Positions 24,084 to 33,883 are shown, numbered from the stretch's first letter. The stretch: DNA of 35,864 nucleotides from an uncultured Nitrospira sp. (GCA_902500775.1 CABVRZ010000044.1:1-35864); one strand, 5' to 3'. Translations and numbers: made by a program. The notes: generated by a model from the sequence alone, not told the origin.

Positions 24084-25094
24084 CTAGAATGTCCTGGCAA
24101 GCCTCTTGTAATCACTCCCCACAAAACACATTCCCTTCATATATGAGCGACGATTGTGCTCCCACCGTTTATCCAACGTCTTACGCTTTAGCAAATCAGA
24201 GTAAAGCTCTCGAGCCAATAGAAAAAGAGAAGTCCCAACTGCCGTCATGAGTTGAACGTGATTTCTAAAATTTGCGACATCTGAACGGCACGCGCCTAGC
24301 GCTGCCTCAAGAACCTTGGTTGCATCCTGCGATTCATTCTGTGCCCATTCGCTGATTAACTTGAAGTTTCGACTACGGGCTGTTTGCAACTTATACGCAT
24401 ATCCAGGGCGATAATTTGCCCGATTACGTACCGACGAAGGCCACTGGAAGTTGACATACTGTGAGAAGAGGACCCTGGTTGATAGGGATGCGTAAAAAAG
24501 GACTTCTCTCGCATCTGGCTTTGGGCTCATATTTCGATGCATGTTATCGAAAAGCCCAAGGAGATGTTGCCAAGTGGCTTCATGAACCTTGTTCGTTGGA
24601 TGCAAGCTGAACTCTGCATGGGTCGATGAAATCGAGCTAACAAATACAACCTCAAAGGCTCCCTGGTTTGGCGCGATACCACTTCCCAACATCTTTGGGA
24701 AAGACTGAAGCTGATCGCGACTCAGAAATACAACTGGGCGTCCTAGCAGACGCAGTAAAGCCGATGCGGAGAAGAATGCGAAGTAATACACTGTAACTGT
24801 ATTCCAGGCCTCACTTCGGACCCTTTTGTCCTGACTTGCGCAGCCGAGTTCCTGAAGGTGTTCAAAACAGTGATTAAGAAGATTCTCGATTTCGGTCAGA
24901 AGGCTTGAGCCGAATTCGACCACCGGAGCTTCAAACGTAACTTTGGACTTTGTAGAGGTCTTTACAACGAGGGAGCCTGTCGAAAGCCATTCACCCACAG
25001 TGGTGGAATCCCCAAATACCGCCTTTGAACCTTCAGGGAAATTGCCGACCATTTTAGAACGCAATTCACTATAAATCGTTCCTCGCGGAATCAT
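24084..25094 (-). CDS. Unrecognised protein, partner of the DGQHR gene
   Basis: 336 residues, soluble, mostly helical after about residue 65. I do not recognise the family. Visible features: an N-terminal beta-rich part (TGSLVVKTSTKSKVTFEAPV), then a helical segment EAWNTVTVYYFAFFSASALL followed by RLLGRP, which resembles the helix pattern of HEPN- or YaaC-like proteins (aromatic-rich helix, A-ALL---G). A late conserved-looking stretch, CRSDVANFRNHVQLMTAVGT, contains Arg and His but not the spacing of the usual R-x(4-6)-H HEPN motif. The ATG overlaps the stop of the DGQHR gene by 4 nt, so the products are made together and probably interact. Confidence 0.75.
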   Translation of the reverse strand: MIPRGTIYSELRSKMVGNFPEGSKAVFGDSTTVGEWLSTGSLVVKTSTKSKVTFEAPVVEFGSSLLTEIENLLNHCFEHLQELGCASQDKRVRSEAWNTVTVYYFAFFSASALLRLLGRPVVFLSRDQLQSFPKMLGSGIAPNQGAFEVVFVSSISSTHAEFSLHPTNKVHEATWQHLLGLFDNMHRNMSPKPDAREVLFYASLSTRVLFSQYVNFQWPSSVRNRANYRPGYAYKLQTARSRNFKLISEWAQNESQDATKVLEAALGACRSDVANFRNHVQLMTAVGTSLFLLARELYSDLLKRKTLDKRWEHNRRSYMKGMCFVGSDYKRLARTF

Positions 25095-26122
25095 ATCATG
25101 CTTTCGTCCACCACTATTTGACCGTTAAGCGTCTCCTTAAGAATCGGAATGATGTTCGCCTTAGAAATCTTAACCTTACCGCCACTGTGAATCCTCGAAA
25201 GATCTATTGTTTTTAAGGGTGCCAACACTTTCGCGAGTGATTCTGGCTTATAGTTTGAGAATCGCTCACGAGCAATCCGAAGGACCTCATCAAACATTGC
25301 GCAGAAAGATTCAAAATACGCAGAAAGAGCAAGCAGACGAGGCTCGTTCAGACAACCCTCGACCGCCTTCAGGTAGTTCTTGAACAGCAGGAAGCGCTTA
25401 GCGCTCGGCAATTGGTCCATTACCTGGCTCTTCAATGCAGGCCCAACAGCACGATTGAATGTTGGCCGGGCGATTTTCCCCCGTGCTGATTGAGAAGGGC
25501 TAAGGAGGCCATGTACTGGCGAGTCGGATTCTGATGCCAAATAGTCGAATAGATTCCGCAATTCCGTTTCAGCGATTAACTCTCTTTCTGCAAGGTGTTT
25601 AATGTCTAGGAGGAGCGCAGCAGGAACGCCCCGTTGAGTGGTGTTGATATCGATAAATAAGGAGACCTCTTCTTTTTTGCTAAGTCCGACGTAGATTGAC
25701 ACCGGAATCCCGTGCTTCTTTGTAGTCAAGCCATATCCATAGAGTCGGTGCTGACCGTCAAGCACCAAGAACGCCTTTGACAGGCGTTTATATTTGATGA
25801 GTTTTGATTTCGAGTTGTACTCGACTTCGGCGTCGGGTTGGGCAGAAAGTACAACATTCGTCGGAATCGAACCTATTGAATCATCCAAATATCTCGCAAT
25901 GTCGCGAGCGCGGTTGTAATCAAGGGTACGTTGAAATCCTTCTTTGGGGTCTTCGTCTCGCCCGGCAACGTAACAGAATGGGAAAATGTCTTCCTTTGGG
26001 ATGGTCGCAAAATAGAACTTCTGACCGTTCTGCTCAAGAGCGAGAGCCGGATAGGAAGTAATTGATCCGGATGGCTTTTCGGAACCGAGGAGTTCGCTTG
26101 GTTTAGGCCTTCGATTCTTCAT
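25091..26122 (-). CDS. DGQHR-domain (DndB-like) protein
   Basis: 343 residues. The signature LDGQHRLYGY lies at residues 121-130, preceded by QRTLDYNRARDIARYLDD (the R--DI--YL segment typical of the family) and followed by IPVSIYVGLSKKEEVSLFID, INTTQRGVP, the equivalent of the F--IN-TQ---- motif. This places it with the DGQHR proteins, which include DndB, the repressor of DNA phosphorothioation operons; they belong to the wider ParB-like nuclease/NTPase fold. No dndA/C/D/E genes are nearby, so a regulator or accessory factor of the linked Mod/Res pair is more likely than phosphorothioation. It starts 44 nt after mod and has a weak ribosome site. Confidence 0.85.
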   Translation of the reverse strand: MKNRRPKPSELLGSEKPSGSITSYPALALEQNGQKFYFATIPKEDIFPFCYVAGRDEDPKEGFQRTLDYNRARDIARYLDDSIGSIPTNVVLSAQPDAEVEYNSKSKLIKYKRLSKAFLVLDGQHRLYGYGLTTKKHGIPVSIYVGLSKKEEVSLFIDINTTQRGVPAALLLDIKHLAERELIAETELRNLFDYLASESDSPVHGLLSPSQSARGKIARPTFNRAVGPALKSQVMDQLPSAKRFLLFKNYLKAVEGCLNEPRLLALSAYFESFCAMFDEVLRIARERFSNYKPESLAKVLAPLKTIDLSRIHSGGKVKISKANIIPILKETLNGQIVVDESMI

Positions 26123-26166
26123 AGGTGTAGCTTTCGATCGTGTTGACGGTGAATTGCATCCACTAT

Positions 26167-28962
26167 TTAGGCCACCCTAAAAACCTTCATCACTTCATCT
26201 CCGAGGTGGTTGATGACTTTGACGGCAATGCGGCCAGATTTTGGTTTGTCGAATGCGCGGGAAGTATCACTGTTGAGAGTGGCCCAGGCTTCGGGGTCAA
26301 TCTCGGCTTTGAGGGTTGTCTTGAGCGCGCTATAGGGATCATTCGCACCGAGGAAGTAGGCGTGACGGACGAAGAAGCTTTCTTCGTTGTAGTCGGTGTC
26401 GATAAACCAGCACGCAATGCCTTCGGCACCGTCGCTGATGACTTCACCGGTCTGAGGTTTGAACACGTCCACCCCCTTCACTTTCACCCGTAGCTTTCCG
26501 TCTTTCTCTTTGAGGATGTCGATGTCTGGCTCGCCGAAGATGACAAAGAGATTGCCCTTGCCGGTGTTCTTCAGATCGTCAGCCATGTGAAGATCGGCGT
26601 TCATTCTGGCCTTGAGCACGGGAATGCGTCCCAATTTGCTGAACTCGGTGGTATGGGCCTCGTAATTGAATGCGCAGGCAATAAGCACGTCGAACCCGGC
26701 ATCCCCTGCCTCGCGGGCTGCTTCTACGAGGTCAGGACGCGTGACCGTGCCGAATTCCGGTCCAATGAAGACGGCTGCTCGCTTTTCCTTGCTACCCTCC
26801 AAGTAGCGACCTTCCGCACAAACTAAATCACCTGGCCAGGGAGTGAGGGAAGTAAAAACAACTTTGTCAGCCTTGTGTGCCTGCTGAACGCCGGATGTTT
26901 TGAGATTATCCAAGATCATCTGCGCAAACGTCTGCTTCGCACCATACTCTGGACTGCCTTCCTTGGACGTCTCGATCAACTCGTCGTTCTCATCCACGCC
27001 CAACACACGATGCGGTGAAAGGCTCTCGACGGTGAACGGTCCAGCCACGCGGACTTTCTTCTTGTCCTCATAGGGTTTGTCGTAGAGGTATTCGAACTCG
27101 GCCTTGGCAGCGATGGATTTATCGTTTTCCTGCTGTCTAGCAATGCGGGCCTGCCACCAGTTGGCATGCATCATCTTCGCTGCATCCGGCCACTGGGCAT
27201 CGGCCTCGCGCGGAATCTCCCATTCCTGCCAGGCCTTCTTGAGTGCAGCGTTCAGATTTTCACGCAACGGCTCCAGCTTCACCTGCCACTTGTCCCAAAT
27301 GACATCGATCTCTGCGTTGTTGGCAATAGAACTGAGCATGATGTGTGGGACGCGCTCATAGACGAAGCCGTGGCGGATGTTCCCCTGCACGGGCTGTGAA
27401 CTCGGGGCAGTGCGGGTGACTTCGGCCTCCTTGATCTGACCTTCTCGTGAATCAGCCAACAGGTAAAACGGGTAACGTGCCCCCATGATCCGAGCACGAG
27501 CCAGCGCCATCGCCACGCGTGAGGTGTCGATGGTGATCCATCGCCGGCCCCACTGCTCAGCCACCGTGGCGGTGGTGCCGGAACCACAGGTCGGGTCAAG
27601 CACGAGGTCACCGGGGTCGGTCGCCATGAGAAGGCAGCGTTCGACTACCTTAGTCCCGGTCTGTACGACATAAACCTTTGGGTCAGTCACGCTAGCCCCA
27701 CTCGACGTGTCCTCCCACAGATTTGAAACTGGAAACGCAGGGAAGTCTTCGAGAAACCGTCGATACATCAACGCCTTTCCTGATGCAGTCAGTCGGTTGG
27801 CCTTTCGCAAAGCTGTTAATCCTTTGAGATTACTTTTGAAGGTTCCTTTTCCCGGACTGAATGCTTGCCCTTCATACTCGAATTGCTGCAGGTCGGCTTC
27901 CTGCTTCGGGCGTTGGGAAACAAGCGTGTCGATTGCGAACAATTTCGAGGTTTCCTCCTCGGTAAGACTGCTGAGTTCCTCAATGCTCAGTCGGCGGTAG
28001 GACCCATCTTGATTTGCTAGGTATTGATACTTCCCAGTTCCTGCCCCTCCCACTTCTTTCTTCCTATAAAGAGGTCGCAGCTTCACGCGACTAGCATCTT
28101 TTGCAAAAAGCAGAAGATAATCGAGCGTGCCTGACATGACTTGCGAGGACTGCCCTGCTGTCTTTTTGAAGGCGACCTCAGTAACAAAGTTGGCGTCCCC
28201 AAAGACCTCATCCATCGCCGCTCGAACACGGTGGACATTCTCATCGCCGATCTGCACGAAGATGGAGCCGGACTCAGAGAGAAGATCGCGGGCAACCGTG
28301 AGGCGGTCGCGAAGGTAGGTGAGATAGCTGTGGATTCCATCGCGCCAAGTGTCCCGGAAGGCCTTCACCTGCTCCGGTTCTCGGGTGATGTGACCGACGT
28401 TGCCATCCTTCACATCGCGACTGGTCGTGCTCCACTGGAAGTTGCTATTGAACTTAATGCCGTAAGGTGGATCGAAATAGATGCACTGAACTTTTTCCCG
28501 CAATCCTTCTCGCTCGGCTAGACTGGCCATGACTTGGAGTGAATCGCCGAGAATCATCCGATTCGACCAGTTCTGGTCGTGCTGATAAAACTCGGTCTTG
28601 TCTACGCCCTTGGGAATCCCGTTGAAGTCAGCAAAGAGGTCTGGTGTGACTTGCCCGGTTTCATACTCACGCTCCTTGGTCTCACGTAGTAGATCATCGA
28701 TCAATGCCTTCGGGTGGACCTTTTCCTGGATATACAGCGGCGCTGCATGGACAACGAGATCACTCCAGTCCTGCTCATCTTTCCCACGCCAGACCAGTTG
28801 CGGATCCAGGTCTCGGTTACGACGTTCATAGGCAATGCGGACCGGGCTTTGCTCCTCTTTCTGCAACACAGACTGATATTCCGCGGTGGGAATGTTCTTC
28901 CGCTTGGCCTCGTCGTGCTTCAACGCTTCAACGGTCTTGGTCGTCCCTTGCTTCTTGGCCAT
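26167..28962 (-). CDS. mod: Type III restriction-modification methyltransferase subunit (Mod-like)
   Basis: 931 residues. Motif IV DPPY is at residues 164-167 (IYFDPPYGIKFNS) and motif I (DLVLDPTCGSGTTA) at about 453-466, the beta-class order (catalytic motif before the SAM-binding motif) of type III Mod N6-adenine methyltransferases. A target-recognition region lies between them (about 270-430). The C-terminal third (after about 560) is an extension with YDKPYEDKKKVRVAGPFTVE and INHLGDEVMKVFRV, a feature of the long Mod-like proteins usually paired with a Res-type helicase. The ATG at 28962 has GAGGGG 8 nt upstream, inside the end of res. Here mod follows res, whereas mod usually comes first. 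The gene is intact and should methylate even if res is dead. Confidence 0.93.
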   Translation of the reverse strand: MAKKQGTTKTVEALKHDEAKRKNIPTAEYQSVLQKEEQSPVRIAYERRNRDLDPQLVWRGKDEQDWSDLVVHAAPLYIQEKVHPKALIDDLLRETKEREYETGQVTPDLFADFNGIPKGVDKTEFYQHDQNWSNRMILGDSLQVMASLAEREGLREKVQCIYFDPPYGIKFNSNFQWSTTSRDVKDGNVGHITREPEQVKAFRDTWRDGIHSYLTYLRDRLTVARDLLSESGSIFVQIGDENVHRVRAAMDEVFGDANFVTEVAFKKTAGQSSQVMSGTLDYLLLFAKDASRVKLRPLYRKKEVGGAGTGKYQYLANQDGSYRRLSIEELSSLTEEETSKLFAIDTLVSQRPKQEADLQQFEYEGQAFSPGKGTFKSNLKGLTALRKANRLTASGKALMYRRFLEDFPAFPVSNLWEDTSSGASVTDPKVYVVQTGTKVVERCLLMATDPGDLVLDPTCGSGTTATVAEQWGRRWITIDTSRVAMALARARIMGARYPFYLLADSREGQIKEAEVTRTAPSSQPVQGNIRHGFVYERVPHIMLSSIANNAEIDVIWDKWQVKLEPLRENLNAALKKAWQEWEIPREADAQWPDAAKMMHANWWQARIARQQENDKSIAAKAEFEYLYDKPYEDKKKVRVAGPFTVESLSPHRVLGVDENDELIETSKEGSPEYGAKQTFAQMILDNLKTSGVQQAHKADKVVFTSLTPWPGDLVCAEGRYLEGSKEKRAAVFIGPEFGTVTRPDLVEAAREAGDAGFDVLIACAFNYEAHTTEFSKLGRIPVLKARMNADLHMADDLKNTGKGNLFVIFGEPDIDILKEKDGKLRVKVKGVDVFKPQTGEVISDGAEGIACWFIDTDYNEESFFVRHAYFLGANDPYSALKTTLKAEIDPEAWATLNSDTSRAFDKPKSGRIAVKVINHLGDEVMKVFRVA

Positions 28963-28964
28963 GC

Positions 28965-31900
28965 TTATTTCCCCTCGACCACTGATTTGGCCGTGGCGGC
29001 CTCGACCATCTTATTGAACTCGCTCACGACCTTGGCCTCGAAATCCGCTTCGATCTGATAGACCTCCGTGAACTCAGCAAAGGCCCAGCGGCCGTAGGTC
29101 GCAAGGTTGTTTACGCCTGGCACCCAATAGTTTTCCACGGTGGCTTTCTTTTCCTTCGCATCCTCTCGCCTGTAACCTTTGATCTCCACAATCAGGTGGA
29201 GCAGGTCTTGGTCCCCATGACCGTCATCCACCAGGACAATGAAGTCCGGGATATACCGCCTGGTCTCCGATCCATACCGGTACGGCACTTCCAGACCGAG
29301 ATTGTGATTTTTGACATAGGCTCTGACCTTGGGATGAGCCTCGGCCACGCGGCAAAACTCGCCTTCCCAATCGCTGTCCAGAATGACCCAGTTGATGTGA
29401 GACCGTTTGGCGTCTGTTTGCCAACGATCCCGTCTTGATGTATTGAAATTCACGTGTCTTGTTGAACCGGTCGGATTGTAGGCGTCGAGCAATGTTTTAA
29501 TAGGACGCTTTCCCACCAGCGCCCGTGTAATGCCGGCGGTGATGCGCTCACAAGCCATGTCGGCCAATTCCTGATACATCAACTGTGCAGGATAGGTGCC
29601 GCCTTTGCAGACAAGGCAGCTATCAATCCAATCTTTGGTAATGCGCTTGAGCTGGCCAAAGAGATGGAGCTTTGGCTCTTCACCGGGATCACGCCACTTG
29701 GTATAGAGCAATCTTTTGGCAACGTGGAAGAGCACGGTCGAGGGCCGCATGTCCTCCAAGTGTTCCAAGTCCAAATCAACGGCTTCCCCGATAATCCCGG
29801 CGTTTTTCGTTTTGGAAGGACCAACGAGTTCAGGCGTCAGTTCCAAAATGGAATCCTCGTTGAATTTGGCGGTGAGCCGCTCCTCGGGCAACTCGACGCG
29901 ATAGCCTTCGACTCGCGGGAAGGTGATTTCGAGCGCATCCCGTTCGGGACGCATCGCTTTGACATGGACGGTTTCTCGTGGCGGCTGAGGCGGAGCGATC
30001 ACCGGCTTCGCTGTAAAGTCGAACGGGATACCCAGGACATCTGCATACCTGACGGCAAAGAGACCTTCTTCGTTCAGTTCGTATGTTTCCCGCCGCAAGG
30101 CTCAGCCGATGACCTGTTCGCACAGCAGTTGGGTGCCAAAGGCTCGCACGCCCAGTACATGCGTGACCGTGTTGGCATCCCATCCTTCGGTCAGCATGGA
30201 TACAGACACCACGCAGCGGATCGACTCGCCTAGCCGCCCGTGCTTGCCGACTGTATTCATGACCTCCCGTAGCAAGTCTTGGTCGGTGAGCCCCTCCGCT
30301 TGTCTTTGATCGCCGGTACGCTCAATAATCTCTCGCCGGAACTGCCCGATTTCATTTGCAGCCATGTCGCGGAAATTGTCATCCAGCGCTTCACCAGATT
30401 CGAGCTGCTCACTATCAATGAGAAGTGTGTTTGGTCGAGGAAGCGGGTTCCCATGCTCGTCAAAGTTCCGGAACAGTTCGAGGCGGCCGTTCTCCAACGT
30501 GCTAGACCCATCTTCGTTCTCGCGCTGAAATCCCGAGATGTAGTCGTAGACTAACTTCGATGTGGATGTATTGTTGCAGACCACGATGAAGCACGGCGGC
30601 ACCCACATGCCGTTCTCTTTCCAGAGGTCGTACGTCTTCTTGTAATGGCCGTACAGCGCTTCGAGGGCGGTCTGTAATTCGACTGGCAAACTGAGAGGAT
30701 CGAGGGTTGCGGCTTTTCCACGCCCCTTCTTCGGCATCCTAGTCCGGATATGTTCCCAGAGATTTCGGAACTTGGGCATCTCTTCGCCAGGGATATTGTC
30801 CGCTACTGGGACGCGCGGCAGTTTCACTATGCCGCATTCGATCGCATCCATCAGCGAGAAGTCGCTCATGGTCCAAGGGAAAAGCGTCCCCTCCGCATAA
30901 CCAGAGCCACTCAGAAAGAATGGCGTGGCCGACAGATCCATGATTTGAGTGACGCCGAGTTTTCGCGTGACGATCTCAAGACCGGAAATCCAGAGGCGAG
31001 CTGCTTCACTATTCTTCTCGGCTTCTTTCTTTTCATCTCCTTTGAGGCCTTCATCCTCGGCTTTTGCTCCCGGCTTCTCTCGGTAGCAGTGGTGTGCCTC
31101 ATCATTGAGGACGAGAATGTTCTTCATGCCCATCAAATCGGGCATCACTCTCTGAAGCATCTGGCCATCGGTTTCAAGGGTCAATAACTCTTCACCTCGC
31201 CCTTGAAGCAACGAGCGACCACCCTTTGAGAGTTCGATTCGTTCTCGCAATTTGAAGGAGTGAAAATTGGTGATGACGATTTTCGCGTGACTCATGTCGC
31301 CAAGGAGGTCATTGGGCACCAATTCGCGACTGGCGTAGTAGCTGTCTGGATCATTTGGCTGCAAGACACGCAGACGGTCTTTGATGGTGAGGCCAGGCGT
31401 CACAACGAGAAAACCACGAGTGAATTTCTTACTGTTGGGGCGTCTGACTGCATTGATCGTCTGCCACGCGATCAGCATAGCCATGACGGTAGTCTTACCG
31501 GCCCCTGTGGCCAACTTTAACGCCAGCCGCGTTAATCCTGGATTAGCGTCGTTATTGGCATTCGCAAGGTGCTCAAGAAAGCCTTTGCCAGCCTTGGTAC
31601 TGGAAGCAACCTCAGTTAACCAAATGGCCGTTTCAGTCGCCTCAACTTGGCAGAAGAATGGTCGCGTGTTGTTGAATTTGTGATGTCGCCAGTGTTGGAG
31701 CAGCCGCGCGGTTTCTGGAGTGACCTGCCAGTCGTTGGGATTCTGTAACCTTCGCCATGCTTCTACTTGGTCCCGCACGCCATTGATGATGGCCGTAACG
31801 TCATACTGCTGTTCCTGTGTTGAGAGGCCTTTTCCTTCGTCGAAGACAATGGAGGACTGCTTCTCTGAAGATTTTCGTTTCTTGGGCTTTTGAATCGGTG

Positions 31901-32033
31901 TGATAAATTCGGCGGGGCGACGGATTTCTATAATTTTCTGGGTCGGTTGCCCCTGTTCATCAAGTTCCCAGTGGCGAGAAGGATATGCATAGGGCGAATT
32001 CAGAATGGGTTTAGAGAAGAAGTCAGCACTCAT
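28965..32033 (-). pseudogene. res: Type III restriction Res subunit, interrupted by TGA in helicase motif VI
   Basis: A single frame from ATG 32033 to the stop at 28965 would encode about 1022 residues, normal for Res, but it is cut by TGA at 30102-30104. First part (643 codons): motif I KLATGAGKTTVM (ATGAGKTT at 175-182), DEAH box NDEAHH (311-314), motif III region MDLSATPFF, and SVSMLTEGWDANTVTHVLGV near the end. The stop falls in CEQVIG-stop-ALRRETYELN, where relatives have QVIGRALRR; the arginine codon CGA changed to TGA by one transition explains it. The second part holds the endonuclease domain with PDF (fragment residues 284-286) and EIKG (305-308), a PD-(D/E)xK site. Either an inactive gene, a read-through product or a sequencing error. 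Confidence 0.85.
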
Positions 32034-32354
32034 TTAGAACCCGCGTTGACCTATGGAGGTGCAGGAAGGGCGCTTGCCCGGCGGAAGCTTACCCGTTTCT
32101 GCCTGAAAAATCATCGAGGATAACCAGATTTCTACCTTTCTAGATGAACACACCCTCTTGTGTCGGTCCACCATATTCACATTGGACACTTGACCTAAAA
32201 CAATTGCATTCGGAAAAACGTGTTCAAAGGCTAACCCCAATTCCTTGCGCTGGCACAACACCAAGGTTCAGCCTGCAGACCCCTGAGACCTCAGGCCTGT
32301 GACACAGCAAACGCAACAATGAATTAAGGGTCAAGAAGCGGACGATGCGGTAGC
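32034..32354 (-). promoter_or_regulatory. Upstream region of the restriction operon
   Basis: 321 bp between the relaxase stop and the res start. It should contain the operon promoter, but no convincing -35/-10 pair was identified. A short hairpin CCTGAG/CTCAGG lies near 32281-32294. A 76-codon open frame on the minus strand overlaps the res start but shows no family and no ribosome site, so it is not called. Confidence 0.35.
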
Positions 32355-33338
32355 TCAAGAAGACCGGTCGCGCTCCGGCGAACGAGTCTTCGAGGCGTCC
32401 CGCGAGCGCTCACTGAAGTAGCGGACGAGGTCCGCGGCCAGTTGCCGATCCTCCCCACGATCTGACCGGGCTAACATCCGCATCACCTGCTCATAATTTC
32501 GCATGACGTCCTGGACTCGTCCATGTCGGCGCGAGGTGCGCTTCAGCCGTTCCAGCGTCTCCCCTTCTTTGCTTGGTCCAGGCAGATGCCGCACCGTCCA
32601 ACGTTCCTGGTTCGTGCGATGGAGGCGACTGGTCGTCGTGGCCTCAATGCCATGTTCCCGTAAGGCCTCCGCAAACCCCTCCCGCCAGTGTTGCAAATCA
32701 GCCTTCCTCGGATTCAACCGGATTCCATCGAGACCGGCGGCCTTCACCGTGAGGTGAACATGTGGATGTAGGGACGGGTGTGGGTCCGGATCGGTCTCAT
32801 ACGTGTGAAGCACCATGGCGTACTGAAAACCCGAGAACTCCCGTGTGGCGAAGTCCCGAGCCGCTCGTTGGACGGATAGCGGATCGGTCCGTTGCGGCAT
32901 GGAGAGGACAAGATGGAAGGCATCGCGCATGGTCGAATCCGCCGCGATCGGCATCCCGCCATCACGCCATTCGGCTTTCAGATCAGCCACCGCCTCTTTG
33001 CCTTTGATCACCTGACCATCTTGATCCTCGATTTCCAGAAGGCCATCGCGCGAAATATAGGTGAGGTTGTTCGAGATGCCCTTCATCCCTTTCGGCGCCC
33101 TGACGAGTTTCACCATGACCTGCGGCGAGCGGCGGACCATCGCCTGCAGGGTCTGCCGCACATAGCTCGTCCGAGCGTGGGGCGTACTGAGCCGTCCGCC
33201 TGAACTTACAGGCTTGGGGGAACCAAGCGGAGTTCGCTTACTGCGACGCGGGCGAGATGGGGTGTCCTGTGGGACGTTGAACAGCCGACTCCCCCATTCG
33301 TCCAATCGCGCATCCAAACTGACTCGTGGCGCGCTCAT
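32355..33338 (-). CDS. MOBP-type relaxase (VirD2-like)
   Basis: 327 residues from ATG 33338 (MSAPRVSLDARLDEWGSRLF); the open frame continues upstream but only as the shadow of the mobC gene. The relaxase domain has motif I with Tyr94 (NNLTYISRDGLLEI), the segment REFSGFQYAMVLHTYETDPD, and the metal-binding histidine triad HPHVH (His191, 193, 195) followed by LTVKA, then LNPRKADLQHWREGFAEALR. This is the VirD2/MobA (MOBP) layout. The C-terminus is short and basic. It cuts one strand at oriT and stays covalently attached to the 5' end. The start codon overlaps the mobC stop (ATGA). The LPD7-type C-terminal part found in larger relaxases is encoded separately at 14038-15138. Confidence 0.9.
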   Translation of the reverse strand: MSAPRVSLDARLDEWGSRLFNVPQDTPSRPRRSKRTPLGSPKPVSSGGRLSTPHARTSYVRQTLQAMVRRSPQVMVKLVRAPKGMKGISNNLTYISRDGLLEIEDQDGQVIKGKEAVADLKAEWRDGGMPIAADSTMRDAFHLVLSMPQRTDPLSVQRAARDFATREFSGFQYAMVLHTYETDPDPHPSLHPHVHLTVKAAGLDGIRLNPRKADLQHWREGFAEALREHGIEATTTSRLHRTNQERWTVRHLPGPSKEGETLERLKRTSRRHGRVQDVMRNYEQVMRMLARSDRGEDRQLAADLVRYFSERSRDASKTRSPERDRSS

Positions 33339-33883
33339 TGGAGGTGCCAACGCTCCACCGTCCCGCGCAAGACATTCGACACCTTGTCGGTATGGGCGCG
33401 GATCACGCGAGAGAGTTCCGTGATCACTTCCACCCGTAAGGCATCCCGATTTTGAGGCGAGGTATTCAAGACTTTCGCAATCTGGTTTAAGTTCCTCCCC
33501 AGGGCGAGTAGTTGCTGATTTGAGCGGGTCAACCGTTCCAGTTCCGGCTGTCCGACATGCGGCTGCTCGGTCAGCCGAGTGCGGATCATGGCCACCACCC
33601 ATTTCGTCGGGAGATAGCCTTCGTGTCCGGCCATTTTCTTCAAGGCGGCGAGTTCTGAGGTCGTCAGATTGAGTTCCATCCGGGCCGTGGCTCGTTCTCT
33701 CCGTGGGTTGATTCGGGCCCGAGGAGGAGCCTGTGTCGCTTTCCCGTCCATGGCCTGCCGAATGGCATTCCGCAGGGCATGGCTCGGCGTCATTCTGTGC
33801 TCCTGACACCAGACATGCCAGGACGCTTTCAGTTCACCCAGATCCACCGTGACCGTGGTCGTCCGTTTCGTCCTCTGCCCCAT
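33335..33883 (-). CDS. mobC: MobC-like relaxosome accessory protein
   Basis: 182 residues. N-terminal stretch MGQRTKRTTTVTVDLGELKA followed by helices suggests a ribbon-helix-helix DNA-binding fold; a second such unit may be ARMELNLTTSELAALKKMAG. The C-terminal MobC domain is recognisable from LERLTRSNQQLLALGRNLNQ followed by IAKVLNTS, matching the conserved (L/I)--LGRNLNQIAR-LN motif. It directly precedes the relaxase with a 4-nt overlap and lies next to the putative oriT, the standard arrangement. It should bind oriT and help the relaxase open the nic site. Intact. Confidence 0.9.
   Translation of the reverse strand: MGQRTKRTTTVTVDLGELKASWHVWCQEHRMTPSHALRNAIRQAMDGKATQAPPRARINPRRERATARMELNLTTSELAALKKMAGHEGYLPTKWVVAMIRTRLTEQPHVGQPELERLTRSNQQLLALGRNLNQIAKVLNTSPQNRDALRVEVITELSRVIRAHTDKVSNVLRGTVERWHLQ

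Noticed and set aside
28965..30098. Treating the second half of Res as an independent gene starting at TTG 30098
   Set aside because: It would begin in the middle of helicase motif VI, 3 nt after a stop in the same frame, and has no ribosome site; an interrupted single gene is simpler.
32034..32264. 76-codon open frame on the minus strand directly before res
   Set aside because: No family, no ribosome site, and its end overlaps the res start region; more likely the operon's promoter and leader.
33339..33809. Upstream extension of the relaxase frame by about 157 codons
   Set aside because: It runs antiphase through mobC, is Ser/Arg/Gly-rich low-complexity sequence, and ATG 33338 gives the usual mobC-relaxase ATGA overlap.
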